Assembly: GCF_000827125.1 (NCBI RefSeq)
Contig: NZ_CP010311.1
Coordinates: forward strand, 3,245,001 to 3,309,000
Length of the DNA stretch: 64,000 nucleotides
DNA from: Geoalkalibacter subterraneus
GTDB lineage: Bacteria > Desulfobacterota > Desulfuromonadia > Desulfuromonadales > Geoalkalibacteraceae
Direction of reading: 5' to 3'
Both the position numbers and the translations under genes were made by a program. A model generated the notes under the pieces. The model saw only the letters and a list, made by a program, of their open reading frames with translations. It was not told where the DNA came from and searched no databases. Each line of letters begins with the position of its first letter. Within the stretch, counting starts at the first letter, position 1. Of this stretch, positions 57,049 to 64,000 are shown in pieces.

Positions 57049-59586
57049 TTGATCGAGACTTTTCTGGCGGCGCAGGCCTGCGCGCTGATGCGCGAGGCCA
57101 TTGCCGAAGCGCGCGGCAACGAGGTTTTTTTTCTCGGCCACACCGACGCCGAACGGCGCGTGGTGTCGGTGGAGGTGCTGGCGCGCGGCAGCCAGGATGC
57201 GGTGCCGGCCATCATGCAGTTGTGCACCCATGGTGACGTGGTGCTGCACAACCACCCCTCCGGCGTGCTGCAGCCGTCCAATGCCGACATCGAAGTCGCC
57301 TCCCGCCTTGGCGCCCTCGGAGTCGGCTTTTATATTGTCGACAACCCGGTGAGCGACCTCTACCGGGTGGTGGAGGCGTTTGCGCCGCGGGAGCGGCATC
57401 AGCTCGACCCCGCACGCATTGCGGAGATTCTGGCCGAGGGCGGCCAGGTGGCGCAGCGCCTGCCCGGCTGGGAAGAACGCCCGGAGCAGCTGCGCATGGC
57501 CTTTGCGGTGAGCGAGGCGTTCAACCTCAATCAGCTGGCGGTGATCGAAGCGGGCACCGGCACCGGCAAGAGCCTGGCCTACCTGGTTCCGGCCGCGCTG
57601 TGGGCGGTGCGCAACGAAGAGCGGGTGGTGATCTCCACCAACACCATCAACCTGCAGGAGCAGCTGATCCGCAAGGATATCCCCTTTCTGCAGCGCTCGA
57701 CCGATCTTGAGTTCCACGCCGTGCTGGTCAAGGGACGCGGCAACTACCTGTGCCTGCGGCGCAGCGAAACGGCTCACACTGAACCGGGCCTGTTCGATGC
57801 CGAGCACCTCGGTGAGCTGCGCGCCATCCTCGACTGGGCCGAACATACACGCGACGGCTCGCGCGAGGATCTGCCCTTTATCCCGAAAGAATCACTTTGG
57901 GAGGAGGTGCGCTGCGAAATTGATCAGTGCGCCCGGGTGCGCTGCCCTCATTACAGCCGCTGCTTTTTTCATCGCGCGCGGCGCGCGGCGGCGGCTGCCG
58001 ACCTGCTGGTGGTCAACCACGCCCTGCTTTTAAGCGATCTGGCCCTGCGCCAGCAGACCGACAATTACACCGCCGCGGCGGTGCTGCCCCCCTTCGACCG
58101 CATCATCCTCGACGAAGCTCATCACCTGGAGGATGTGGCGACGCGCTTTTTCTCCTCCCAGGTCACCCGCTTTACCTTCTCGCGCCTGATGGGCCGCCTG
58201 CGCCACCCGCGCAAGGCGGAGCGGGGCCTGCTGCCGCGCTTCATGTCCCAGCTTTCCAAGGAGCTGCCTGACAGCGAAGATGAACTCTACCGCACCCTGC
58301 ATGAACAGGTCGATGCACTGACGGTGGCACGCCAGACACTGCTCGATCAGGCGGTGGAGACGCTGGAGGAAGCGGGCGAAGCGCTGGTTCAGTCCGCCGC
58401 CGGCAGAAACGAGGGGGGCGAGCTGAAGCTGCGGTTGATCCCCTCGTTTACCGGAGGCCGCCTGTGGGCGCAGTTCCAACCCCGGCTGCGGGCGCTGGCC
58501 AATGAAAGTGCGCTCTTTGCCAAACAGCTGCGGGCGCTGCTCAAGACCTGCAACGCGCTGCCGGAGAAAACAGCCGACAAGATGCTCTCCACCCTGGTGG
58601 AGCTGCGCGGCTGTGCGGCGCGCTGCGAAGGAATCAGCGCCGATCTCGACCTGTTTATCGCGGCCGATGCCGGGCTATGTTCCTGGTTCGAAGTGGCACG
58701 GCGGCGTGTCGGCCGGGGAGAGATGCTGGTCACCCGTTTATGCACCGCGCCGCTGGAAGTGGCTGAAAATCTCGACGAAGCTGTATATCAGCGGTTCCGC
58801 ACGGTGGTGATGACCAGCGCCACGCTGGCTGTGGGCGAATCCTTTGCCTATCTGCGCGAACGGGTCGGGCTGGATCGTGCCGAGAAGGAGCGGCTGCGCG
58901 AATTGCAGCTTCCCGCGCCCTTTGACTACCGCGAACAGGCGCTGGTGGCGGTGCCCACCGATCTGCCGGAGCCGGGGCGCCCGGGCTTTGCCGAGCAGGC
59001 GCGGGATCTGATCGAGCGCTGCATCCTGGCGGCCGGCGGGCGCACCTTCGTGCTGTTCACCGCCTATGGCCTGCTGCGACGGCTGCACGGTGAACTTGCG
59101 CCGGTGCTCGGGGCGCGCGGCTATCACTGCCTGCGCCAGGGTGAGGCCAATCGCCATCGCCTGCTGAAGCAATTCGCCGACGAGGATTCAAGTGTGCTGT
59201 TCGCCACCGATTCCTTCTGGGAGGGGGTGGATGTGCCGGGGCGCTCCCTGGAACAGGTGATCATCACCCGCCTGCCCTTTCGCGTACCGACCGAACCGGT
59301 GCTTGAAGCGCGCGCCGAAGCAATCGCCCAGCGCGGGGGAGATCCCTTTATGAGCTATACCGTGCCGCAGGCGGTCATCAAGTTCAAGCAGGGGTTCGGC
59401 CGTTTGATCCGCCATCGCGATGATCGCGGCGTGGTGCTGATCCTGGACAGCCGGGTGGTGAAAAAGGGCTATGGACGCGCGTTCCTGCGCTCGCTGCCGG
59501 ATGTTCCTGTGACCGCAGCAGGGTCGGCTGAAGTGCAGGAGGCAATCGCCCGATTCTTTGCCGCACACCCTGCCGAGGCAGGATAA
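57049..59586 (+). CDS. JAMM/MPN-DinG-type helicase fusion
   Basis: 845 aa from TTG 57049 with GAGGAG upstream. Residues ~1-110 form a JAB/RadC-like MPN domain with the metal motif VVLHNHPSGVLQPSNADIEV (HxHPSG-x7-D). Residues ~130-845 are an XPD/DinG-type SF2 helicase: Walker A EAGTGTGKSLAYLVPA, a four-Cys iron-sulfur type segment (CEIDQCARVRCPHYSRC), LDEAHHLED, MTSATLAVGESF, FATDSFWEGVDVPG and QGFGRLIRHRDDRG. Probable DNA-repair helicase linked to a metalloprotease-like domain. The JAMM glutamate was not identified. Confidence 0.87.
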   Translation: MIETFLAAQACALMREAIAEARGNEVFFLGHTDAERRVVSVEVLARGSQDAVPAIMQLCTHGDVVLHNHPSGVLQPSNADIEVASRLGALGVGFYIVDNPVSDLYRVVEAFAPRERHQLDPARIAEILAEGGQVAQRLPGWEERPEQLRMAFAVSEAFNLNQLAVIEAGTGTGKSLAYLVPAALWAVRNEERVVISTNTINLQEQLIRKDIPFLQRSTDLEFHAVLVKGRGNYLCLRRSETAHTEPGLFDAEHLGELRAILDWAEHTRDGSREDLPFIPKESLWEEVRCEIDQCARVRCPHYSRCFFHRARRAAAAADLLVVNHALLLSDLALRQQTDNYTAAAVLPPFDRIILDEAHHLEDVATRFFSSQVTRFTFSRLMGRLRHPRKAERGLLPRFMSQLSKELPDSEDELYRTLHEQVDALTVARQTLLDQAVETLEEAGEALVQSAAGRNEGGELKLRLIPSFTGGRLWAQFQPRLRALANESALFAKQLRALLKTCNALPEKTADKMLSTLVELRGCAARCEGISADLDLFIAADAGLCSWFEVARRRVGRGEMLVTRLCTAPLEVAENLDEAVYQRFRTVVMTSATLAVGESFAYLRERVGLDRAEKERLRELQLPAPFDYREQALVAVPTDLPEPGRPGFAEQARDLIERCILAAGGRTFVLFTAYGLLRRLHGELAPVLGARGYHCLRQGEANRHRLLKQFADEDSSVLFATDSFWEGVDVPGRSLEQVIITRLPFRVPTEPVLEARAEAIAQRGGDPFMSYTVPQAVIKFKQGFGRLIRHRDDRGVVLILDSRVVKKGYGRAFLRSLPDVPVTAAGSAEVQEAIARFFAAHPAEAG

Positions 59587-59590
59587 CCCC

Positions 59591-60094
59591 ATGAAAGCCG
59601 CATCGCGGACGCCAGAGTCCCGCCGCTGGAACCGGCGCATCCTGCTGCGCTACACTCTCCTCCAACTGCCGGCATTGGCTCTGCTGATTGCAGTTCTGTG
59701 GCTGCTGGCCACCTGGTTCGACCTGCCGCGCTTGTGGCTGGGGCTGGTGGCAATCATCTGGATCATCAAAGACATTGTCCTGTTTCCCCTGGTATGGCGC
59801 GCCTACGATCCTGAACCACACCCGCGGGGCAACACGTTGGTTGGCAGCACCGGGATAGTGGTTCGGGAGCTGACCCCGGTAGGCGTTGTCGATATCCATG
59901 GCGAACTGTGGCGTGCCCGGGCCGTGGACACAGACCGATTGGGGGAAGGCGCCAGGGTTCGTGTCGCGGCGATGCACGGACTGCTCCTGGAGGTCGTTTC
60001 GGAGCCACCATCTGTCCAGAAAGGCCCCAGTCATACCATTGCGCCGAACGAGAAAACGGGCATTCCACACCACTCCCGCCTGATTCTTAAATGA
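59591..60094 (+). CDS. NfeD-like membrane protein
   Basis: 167 aa from ATG 59591. Two membrane helices (residues ~20-75: LLQLPALALLIAVLWLLATW, LWLGLVAIIWIIKDIVLFPL) and a C-terminal OB-fold NfeD domain (LVGSTGIVVRELTPVGVVDI HGELWRARAVD). Family proteins associate with membrane proteases or stomatins; no partner gene is adjacent. Four bp after the helicase stop. Confidence 0.82.
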   Translation: MKAASRTPESRRWNRRILLRYTLLQLPALALLIAVLWLLATWFDLPRLWLGLVAIIWIIKDIVLFPLVWRAYDPEPHPRGNTLVGSTGIVVRELTPVGVVDIHGELWRARAVDTDRLGEGARVRVAAMHGLLLEVVSEPPSVQKGPSHTIAPNEKTGIPHHSRLILK

Positions 60095-60180
60095 TAACCA
60101 CTATTTGATTGACGAATAAGCCTCATTTAATTACCTTGAAGGTTAGTCGTCATTCTCAATCCTAATATGAGGAGCCGGGT

Positions 60181-60543
60181 GTGAGCCAAGAGCAATTCCC
60201 AGAGAAAAGAGCCCAGAAACGCAGAAACACACTCTATTATCTGGAGGTCTTCAACCTCGAGACTGCCGAGTTGCTCGGCCGCCTGGTCGATATCACCACC
60301 GAGGGGATGATGCTTCTATGTGAAAAGCCCCTCACTCCCAACACCACTTATGCCTGCCGCATGCGCCTGCCCTCCGAAATCCTGGGCCGCACCAACATCA
60401 TCTGCGATGCCACCTGCGTCTGGCAGCGCCGGGCTGCCAACAATGACTTTTACGAGGCCGGCTTCAAATCGCTGATCGCCGATCCGGGCGACATCGACGC
60501 CATCGAGATGCTGATTCAGCATTTTGCGTTCAAGGATCTCTAA
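60181..60543 (+). CDS. PilZ-domain protein
   Basis: 120 aa from GTG 60181 (AGGAG upstream). KRAQKRRNTLYYLEVFNLET carries RxxxR and LVDITTEGMMLL the (D/N)xSxxG-like motif with Thr for Ser, so c-di-GMP binding is plausible but not certain. Single soluble domain. Likely an independent unit. Confidence 0.82.
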   Translation: MSQEQFPEKRAQKRRNTLYYLEVFNLETAELLGRLVDITTEGMMLLCEKPLTPNTTYACRMRLPSEILGRTNIICDATCVWQRRAANNDFYEAGFKSLIADPGDIDAIEMLIQHFAFKDL

Positions 60544-60707
60544 TTTCTGAGCCGGACAAACCGCAGAAATCTGCTACCCTTTACCCTTGTCTGAATTGCT
60601 CGATTCAGGCAAAGTCCCCGGAATTCATTCTCGTTCAGATGCAGCTGGCCAGCATGGGAACTACGATTCCGCGAGACGAATAGATACAATCAGATTTTGT
60701 GGTGACC

Positions 60708-61424
60708 ATGAACTCAGCAGAGACCTCAAACACCTCGTTTTTTCAGCGACACCGCACTCTGATCGATCACGTGGCCCCTTTCGCGGCCTGGTTGATCCTG
60801 ATGGAAGCCCTGCCCCGCACCGCCGGGGGCTATGCCCTGCGCACTCTTGTCTGTGCCGGGCTTTTTTTGTGGCTGCGCCCCTGGCGGCACTATGATGCAT
60901 TTCAACTGCGCCATCTTCCGCCGGCGCTGCTGACAGGGATCGTCGTATGGGCCGTGTGGATTCTGCCTGAACTCTCTTTCTGGCGTGAGTGGCCGGGCTG
61001 GATCGAATTTTACAACCGCTGGGGCATTCTGCCGCCCTGGGAGACTTACCGCGCACCTGCGGCAAGTTTTTATGCCCCCGAGGCAGCCGGCTGGTCGTTG
61101 ACGCTGGTGCGTCTGGCGGGTTCGGCGCTGGTGATCGCGGTGATCGAGGAGTATTTCTGGCGCGGCTTTCTGTACCGCTGGCTGATGGAGCGCGACTTTT
61201 CCCAGGTGGCGCTGGATCGCTTTGCTCTGGGCGCTTTTGCCCTGACGGCACTGCTGTTCGGCTTGGAACACAACCGCTGGCTGGTGGGGATCATCGCCGG
61301 CCTCGCGTATGGAGCGCTGGTACTGCGCACCCGCGATCTGCATGCCGCCGTCGTCGCTCATGTGGTGACCAATCTGCTGCTGGGGCTGTATGTCCTGTCT
61401 GCCGGGGCCTATGGGTTCTGGTAG
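60708..61424 (+). CDS. CAAX-type intramembrane protease, PEP-CTERM-associated (CPBP family)
   Basis: 238 aa with 6-8 membrane helices. EE motif ALVIAVIEEYFWRGFLYRWL, then LTALLFGLEHNRWLVGIIAG and AHVVTNLLLG, the CPBP (Abi) motifs with Glu-Glu and His residues. It resembles the pepcterm_CAAX group found in genomes with exosortase/PEP-CTERM, of which no exosortase is in this window. ATG 60708 preferred over GTG 60699; no clear ribosome site. Confidence 0.75.
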   Translation: MNSAETSNTSFFQRHRTLIDHVAPFAAWLILMEALPRTAGGYALRTLVCAGLFLWLRPWRHYDAFQLRHLPPALLTGIVVWAVWILPELSFWREWPGWIEFYNRWGILPPWETYRAPAASFYAPEAAGWSLTLVRLAGSALVIAVIEEYFWRGFLYRWLMERDFSQVALDRFALGAFALTALLFGLEHNRWLVGIIAGLAYGALVLRTRDLHAAVVAHVVTNLLLGLYVLSAGAYGFW

Positions 61425-61653
61425 GTTTCCTTCTCCTTTTCAGCGTCGGGGAGCCACTTTTTCTCCTCACTCTTTACACCTCACTCCTCACGGATTCAGA
61501 TTAAAATAGTCTCGACTGCTTGACAGCCTGATCGCGGTGCGTATAATTATGACCGCTTTGGTTATATTTATATCTCTGTCGATCACTGGAAATTTCCCAC
61601 ATCGGGGATACAATCTGATTGGCGACTTTTATCGGAAAAGGAAGGCTTTGCCC

Positions 61654-61872
61654 ATGCTGAAAAAAATCTGCCTTTTCTACTACGACGGCTTTCGTTCCAT
61701 GCGCCTGGGGCGCACTCTATGGAAGCTGCTTGCGATCAAGCTGCTGATCATGTTCGGCGTGCTCAAGTTGTTTTTCTTTCCCAACTTTCTCAATACGGAA
61801 TTCGAAACCGATGCGCAGCGCGCCGACCATGTCCTGTCCAACCTGACACAGGCGCCATCGTCACAACCTTGA
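61654..61872 (+). CDS. DUF4492 small membrane protein
   Basis: 72 aa from ATG 61654 (AAGGAAGG upstream). MLKKICLFYYDGFRSMRLGR TLWKLLAIKLLIMFGVLKLF FFPNFLNTEF is the full DUF4492 pattern: amphipathic start, one membrane helix (~25-45). These genes usually precede cydAB, as here (41 bp gap to cydA), and are presumed small accessory proteins of the bd oxidase. Confidence 0.85.
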   Translation: MLKKICLFYYDGFRSMRLGRTLWKLLAIKLLIMFGVLKLFFFPNFLNTEFETDAQRADHVLSNLTQAPSSQP

Positions 61873-61926
61873 ACCCGGAGCAGCCTCCCAGAGGCGCTCC
61901 CCCAACCTACTGCCATGGAGGTCATC

Positions 61927-63462
61927 GTGCTCGAGAGCATTGACTGGAGTCAGGTCAACTGGTCGCGCGGCCAGTTCGCCCTGACCGCCATGTATCACTG
62001 GATTTTTGTGCCCCTGACATTGGGGCTGTCGTTTCTGCTGGCTTTTTTCGAGTCGATCTATGTCAAGACCGGCGATGAACGCTGGAAGGCGCTGACCAAG
62101 TTCTGGATGAAGCTCTTCGCCATCAATTTTGCGATTGGTGTGGCGACCGGCCTGATTCTGGAATTCCAGTTCGGCACCAACTGGTCAAACTATTCGTGGA
62201 TGGTCGGGGATATCTTCGGGGCGCCGCTGGCGATCGAGGGAATCTTCGCCTTTTTCCTCGAAGCCACCTTCTTTGCCGTCATGTTCTTCGGCTGGGACCG
62301 GGTTTCAAAAAAATTCCACCTGTTTTCCACCTGGATGGTGGCAATCGGTGCCAATCTTTCGGCGCTGTGGATCCTGGTGGCCAACGGCTGGATGCAGAAC
62401 CCGGTGGGAATGGTGTTCAATCCGGATACGGCACGCTTTGAAATGGAGAATTTCTGGGCGGTGCTCGGCTCACCTTCAGCGCTGAGCCGCTTTACCCACG
62501 CCACCTCTTCCGGTTTTGTGCTGGCGGCGTTGTTCGTGGTGGCGGTCTCCTGCTGGTTCCTGCTGCGTGACCGTCATAAGCTGCTGGCCAAGCGCAGCAT
62601 TGTGGTGGCTTGCGTGTTCGGCTTCATCTCCTCGGTCTACCTGGCCGGGTCAGGGGACGAGTCGGGGCACATCGTCGCCCAGGCGCAGCCCATGAAGCTG
62701 GCGGCCATCGAAGGGCTCTATGACGGCGAGGTCGGCAGCGGCCTCAACGTCTTCGGCATCCTGCGTGGCGACAAGCAACTTGATGACGATCAATCGCCCC
62801 ACTACTTCGCGCTGGAAATCCCCTACGCCCTGTCATTTCTTGCCAACCGCGACATCAACAGCTTCGTGCCCGGGCTGCGGGACCTGGTGCGCGGCAACGA
62901 AGAGCACGGCATCATTAGTGTCGAGCAGAAAATGCAGAACGGGCGCCAGGCGGTGAGTGCTCTTGCAGCCTATAAAGCAGCGCGCAAGAACGGCGACGAG
63001 GGTGCGGCTCAGACGGCATTGCGCGACTTCCGCGCCCACGAACAGCACCTGGGCTACGGCTATCTCACCCATCCCGAGCAGGCCGTTCCGCCGGTTGCAC
63101 TCAACTTCTACAGCTTCCGCATCATGGTGGCGCTGGGGTTTTTCTTCCCGCTGCTGTTTGCGGTGCTGTTCTACTACACCCTCAAGAGCCGCCTGGCCCA
63201 TACCCCCTGGCTTCTCTGGCTGGGCGTTTTCTCTCTCTTTCTTGGATATCTGGCCTCGCAGACCGGCTGGATCGTCGCCGAGGTGGGGCGCCAGCCCTGG
63301 GCGATTCAGGGGATGCTGCCGGTCGGGGTCGCCACATCGAACCTGACCACCGGCGCGGTGCAGACCACGTTCTGGATGTTTGCGGTACTGTTCACCATTC
63401 TGCTCATCGCTGAAATTCGCATCATGACCCGGCAGATCAGCCTGGGCCCGGAGGAGGAATGA
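61927..63462 (+). CDS. cydA: Cytochrome bd ubiquinol oxidase subunit I
   Basis: 511 aa from GTG 61927, which has GGAGG at 5 bp; the ATG at 61915 lies on top of that site. Haem-ligand regions are seen: ALTAMYHWIFVPLTLGLSFL (His ligand of b595 type), SRFTHATSSGFVL and GSGDESGHIVAQAQPMKLAA (GxGDxSG...QPxK), plus a long periplasmic Q-loop with HGIISVEQKMQNG. About nine membrane helices. Microaerobic terminal oxidase using quinol. Overlaps no gene; cydB starts 2 bp later. Confidence 0.92.
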   Translation: MLESIDWSQVNWSRGQFALTAMYHWIFVPLTLGLSFLLAFFESIYVKTGDERWKALTKFWMKLFAINFAIGVATGLILEFQFGTNWSNYSWMVGDIFGAPLAIEGIFAFFLEATFFAVMFFGWDRVSKKFHLFSTWMVAIGANLSALWILVANGWMQNPVGMVFNPDTARFEMENFWAVLGSPSALSRFTHATSSGFVLAALFVVAVSCWFLLRDRHKLLAKRSIVVACVFGFISSVYLAGSGDESGHIVAQAQPMKLAAIEGLYDGEVGSGLNVFGILRGDKQLDDDQSPHYFALEIPYALSFLANRDINSFVPGLRDLVRGNEEHGIISVEQKMQNGRQAVSALAAYKAARKNGDEGAAQTALRDFRAHEQHLGYGYLTHPEQAVPPVALNFYSFRIMVALGFFFPLLFAVLFYYTLKSRLAHTPWLLWLGVFSLFLGYLASQTGWIVAEVGRQPWAIQGMLPVGVATSNLTTGAVQTTFWMFAVLFTILLIAEIRIMTRQISLGPEEE

Positions 63463-63463
63463 C

Positions 63464-64000
63464 ATGATAGGCAATCTTGACCATGCAACCCTGCAGCACC
63501 TCTGGTGGCTGATTGTCTCTGTAGTGGGGGCACTGTTTGTTTTCCTGACTTTCGTTCAGGGAGGGCAGACGCTGCTGCTCACCACCGCGCATGATGATGT
63601 GGAGAAGAAGCTGATAGTCAACTCCCTGGGGCGTAAGTGGGAGCTGACGTTTACCACCCTGGTTCTTTTCGGTGGCGCATTGTTTGCGGCCTTTCCCCTG
63701 TTCTATGCCACCAGCTTTGGCGGCGCCTACTGGGTGTGGATGCTGATTCTTGCCACCTTCGTGCTGCAGGCCGTAAGCTATGAATTCCGCACCAAGCCTG
63801 GCAATCTGCTGGGAGCGCGTACCTACGAAGCCTTCATGTTTATCAATGGTAGCGTCGGGCTGCTGCTGGTGGGAGCGGCCCTCGGCACTTTTTTTACCGG
63901 CGCCAGCTTCACACTCGATGATTACAACCGGGTGACCTGGCTGCATTCGCTGCGCGGACTTGAGGCGGCCTTCTCTCTGTTCAACCTGAGCATGGGACTG
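63464..64000 (+). CDS. cydB: Cytochrome bd ubiquinol oxidase subunit II, partial at window edge
   Basis: At least 179 codons from ATG 63464, with GAGGAGGAATGAC just before it inside the end of cydA. MIGNLDHATLQHLWWLIVSV VGALFVFLTFVQGGQTLLL, LGRKWELTFTTLVLFGGALF AAFPLFYATSF and ASFTLDDYNRVTWLHSLRGL are typical of CydB. Still open at base 64000. Confidence 0.9.
   Translation, partial: MIGNLDHATLQHLWWLIVSVVGALFVFLTFVQGGQTLLLTTAHDDVEKKLIVNSLGRKWELTFTTLVLFGGALFAAFPLFYATSFGGAYWVWMLILATFVLQAVSYEFRTKPGNLLGARTYEAFMFINGSVGLLLVGAALGTFFTGASFTLDDYNRVTWLHSLRGLEAAFSLFNLSMGL

Overview
The window looks like a chromosomal segment of a Gram-negative bacterium, most probably a deltaproteobacterium of the Desulfuromonadales type (Desulfuromonas/Geobacter relatives). 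This is inferred from gene content and repeat style: DUF4492-cydAB, archease-RtcB with a BCAM0308-type protein, a JAMM-DinG helicase, a Wza/Wzz/Wzi export set, and many RAYT-type REP repeats. No rRNA or tRNA gene was seen.

Region 1 (1-17.5 kb) is an accessory mosaic. It holds an IS200-type end, two AlbA_2/Schlafen-AAA regulators with tetrapeptide-repeat linkers, a degraded satD/DUF3307 locus, and two copies of a RAYT (REP-associated tyrosine transposase) unit with scattered REPs. It also holds CopG/ParE and RHH/RelE toxin-antitoxin (TA) modules in intact and truncated copies. The second RAYT unit is split by an IS4-superfamily element, which was in turn hit by a tandem pair of ISAs1-type elements. 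These encode a DruA (DUF4338) domain joined to the DDE transposase by a likely programmed -1 frameshift. Target duplications let the insertion order be read.

Region 2 (17.4-28.8 kb, minus strand, visibly AT-rich downstream) is an O-antigen/surface polysaccharide operon. It carries WbpB, WbpD, WbpE and WbpI-like enzymes for UDP-diacetamido-mannuronic acid, three GT4 glycosyltransferases, a C5-epimerase-domain protein, Wzy and Wzx.

Region 3 (28.7-38.2 kb) is a dense TA island. It has five nucleotidyltransferase/HEPN-type pairs, RelE/ParE modules, broken copies, two related coiled-coil genes and several dispersed repeat families between nearly every cassette.

Region 4 (38.2-51.5 kb) resumes polysaccharide functions: UDP-glucuronate 4-epimerase-like enzyme, Wzz, Wza-like SLBB export protein, Wzi, then (plus strand) a beta-CASP nuclease, two more TA modules, ManC and ManB. 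Three genes (wbpE, the beta-CASP nuclease and manC) carry in-frame insertions of short tandem-like repeats.

Region 5 (51.6-64 kb, plus strand) is mostly housekeeping: BCAM0308-like, archease, RtcB, an NDUFA9-like dehydrogenase, a TA cassette bracketed by a direct repeat of the preceding gene end, JAMM-DinG helicase, NfeD-like, PilZ, PEP-CTERM-type CAAX protease, DUF4492 and cydAB (cydB runs off the end).
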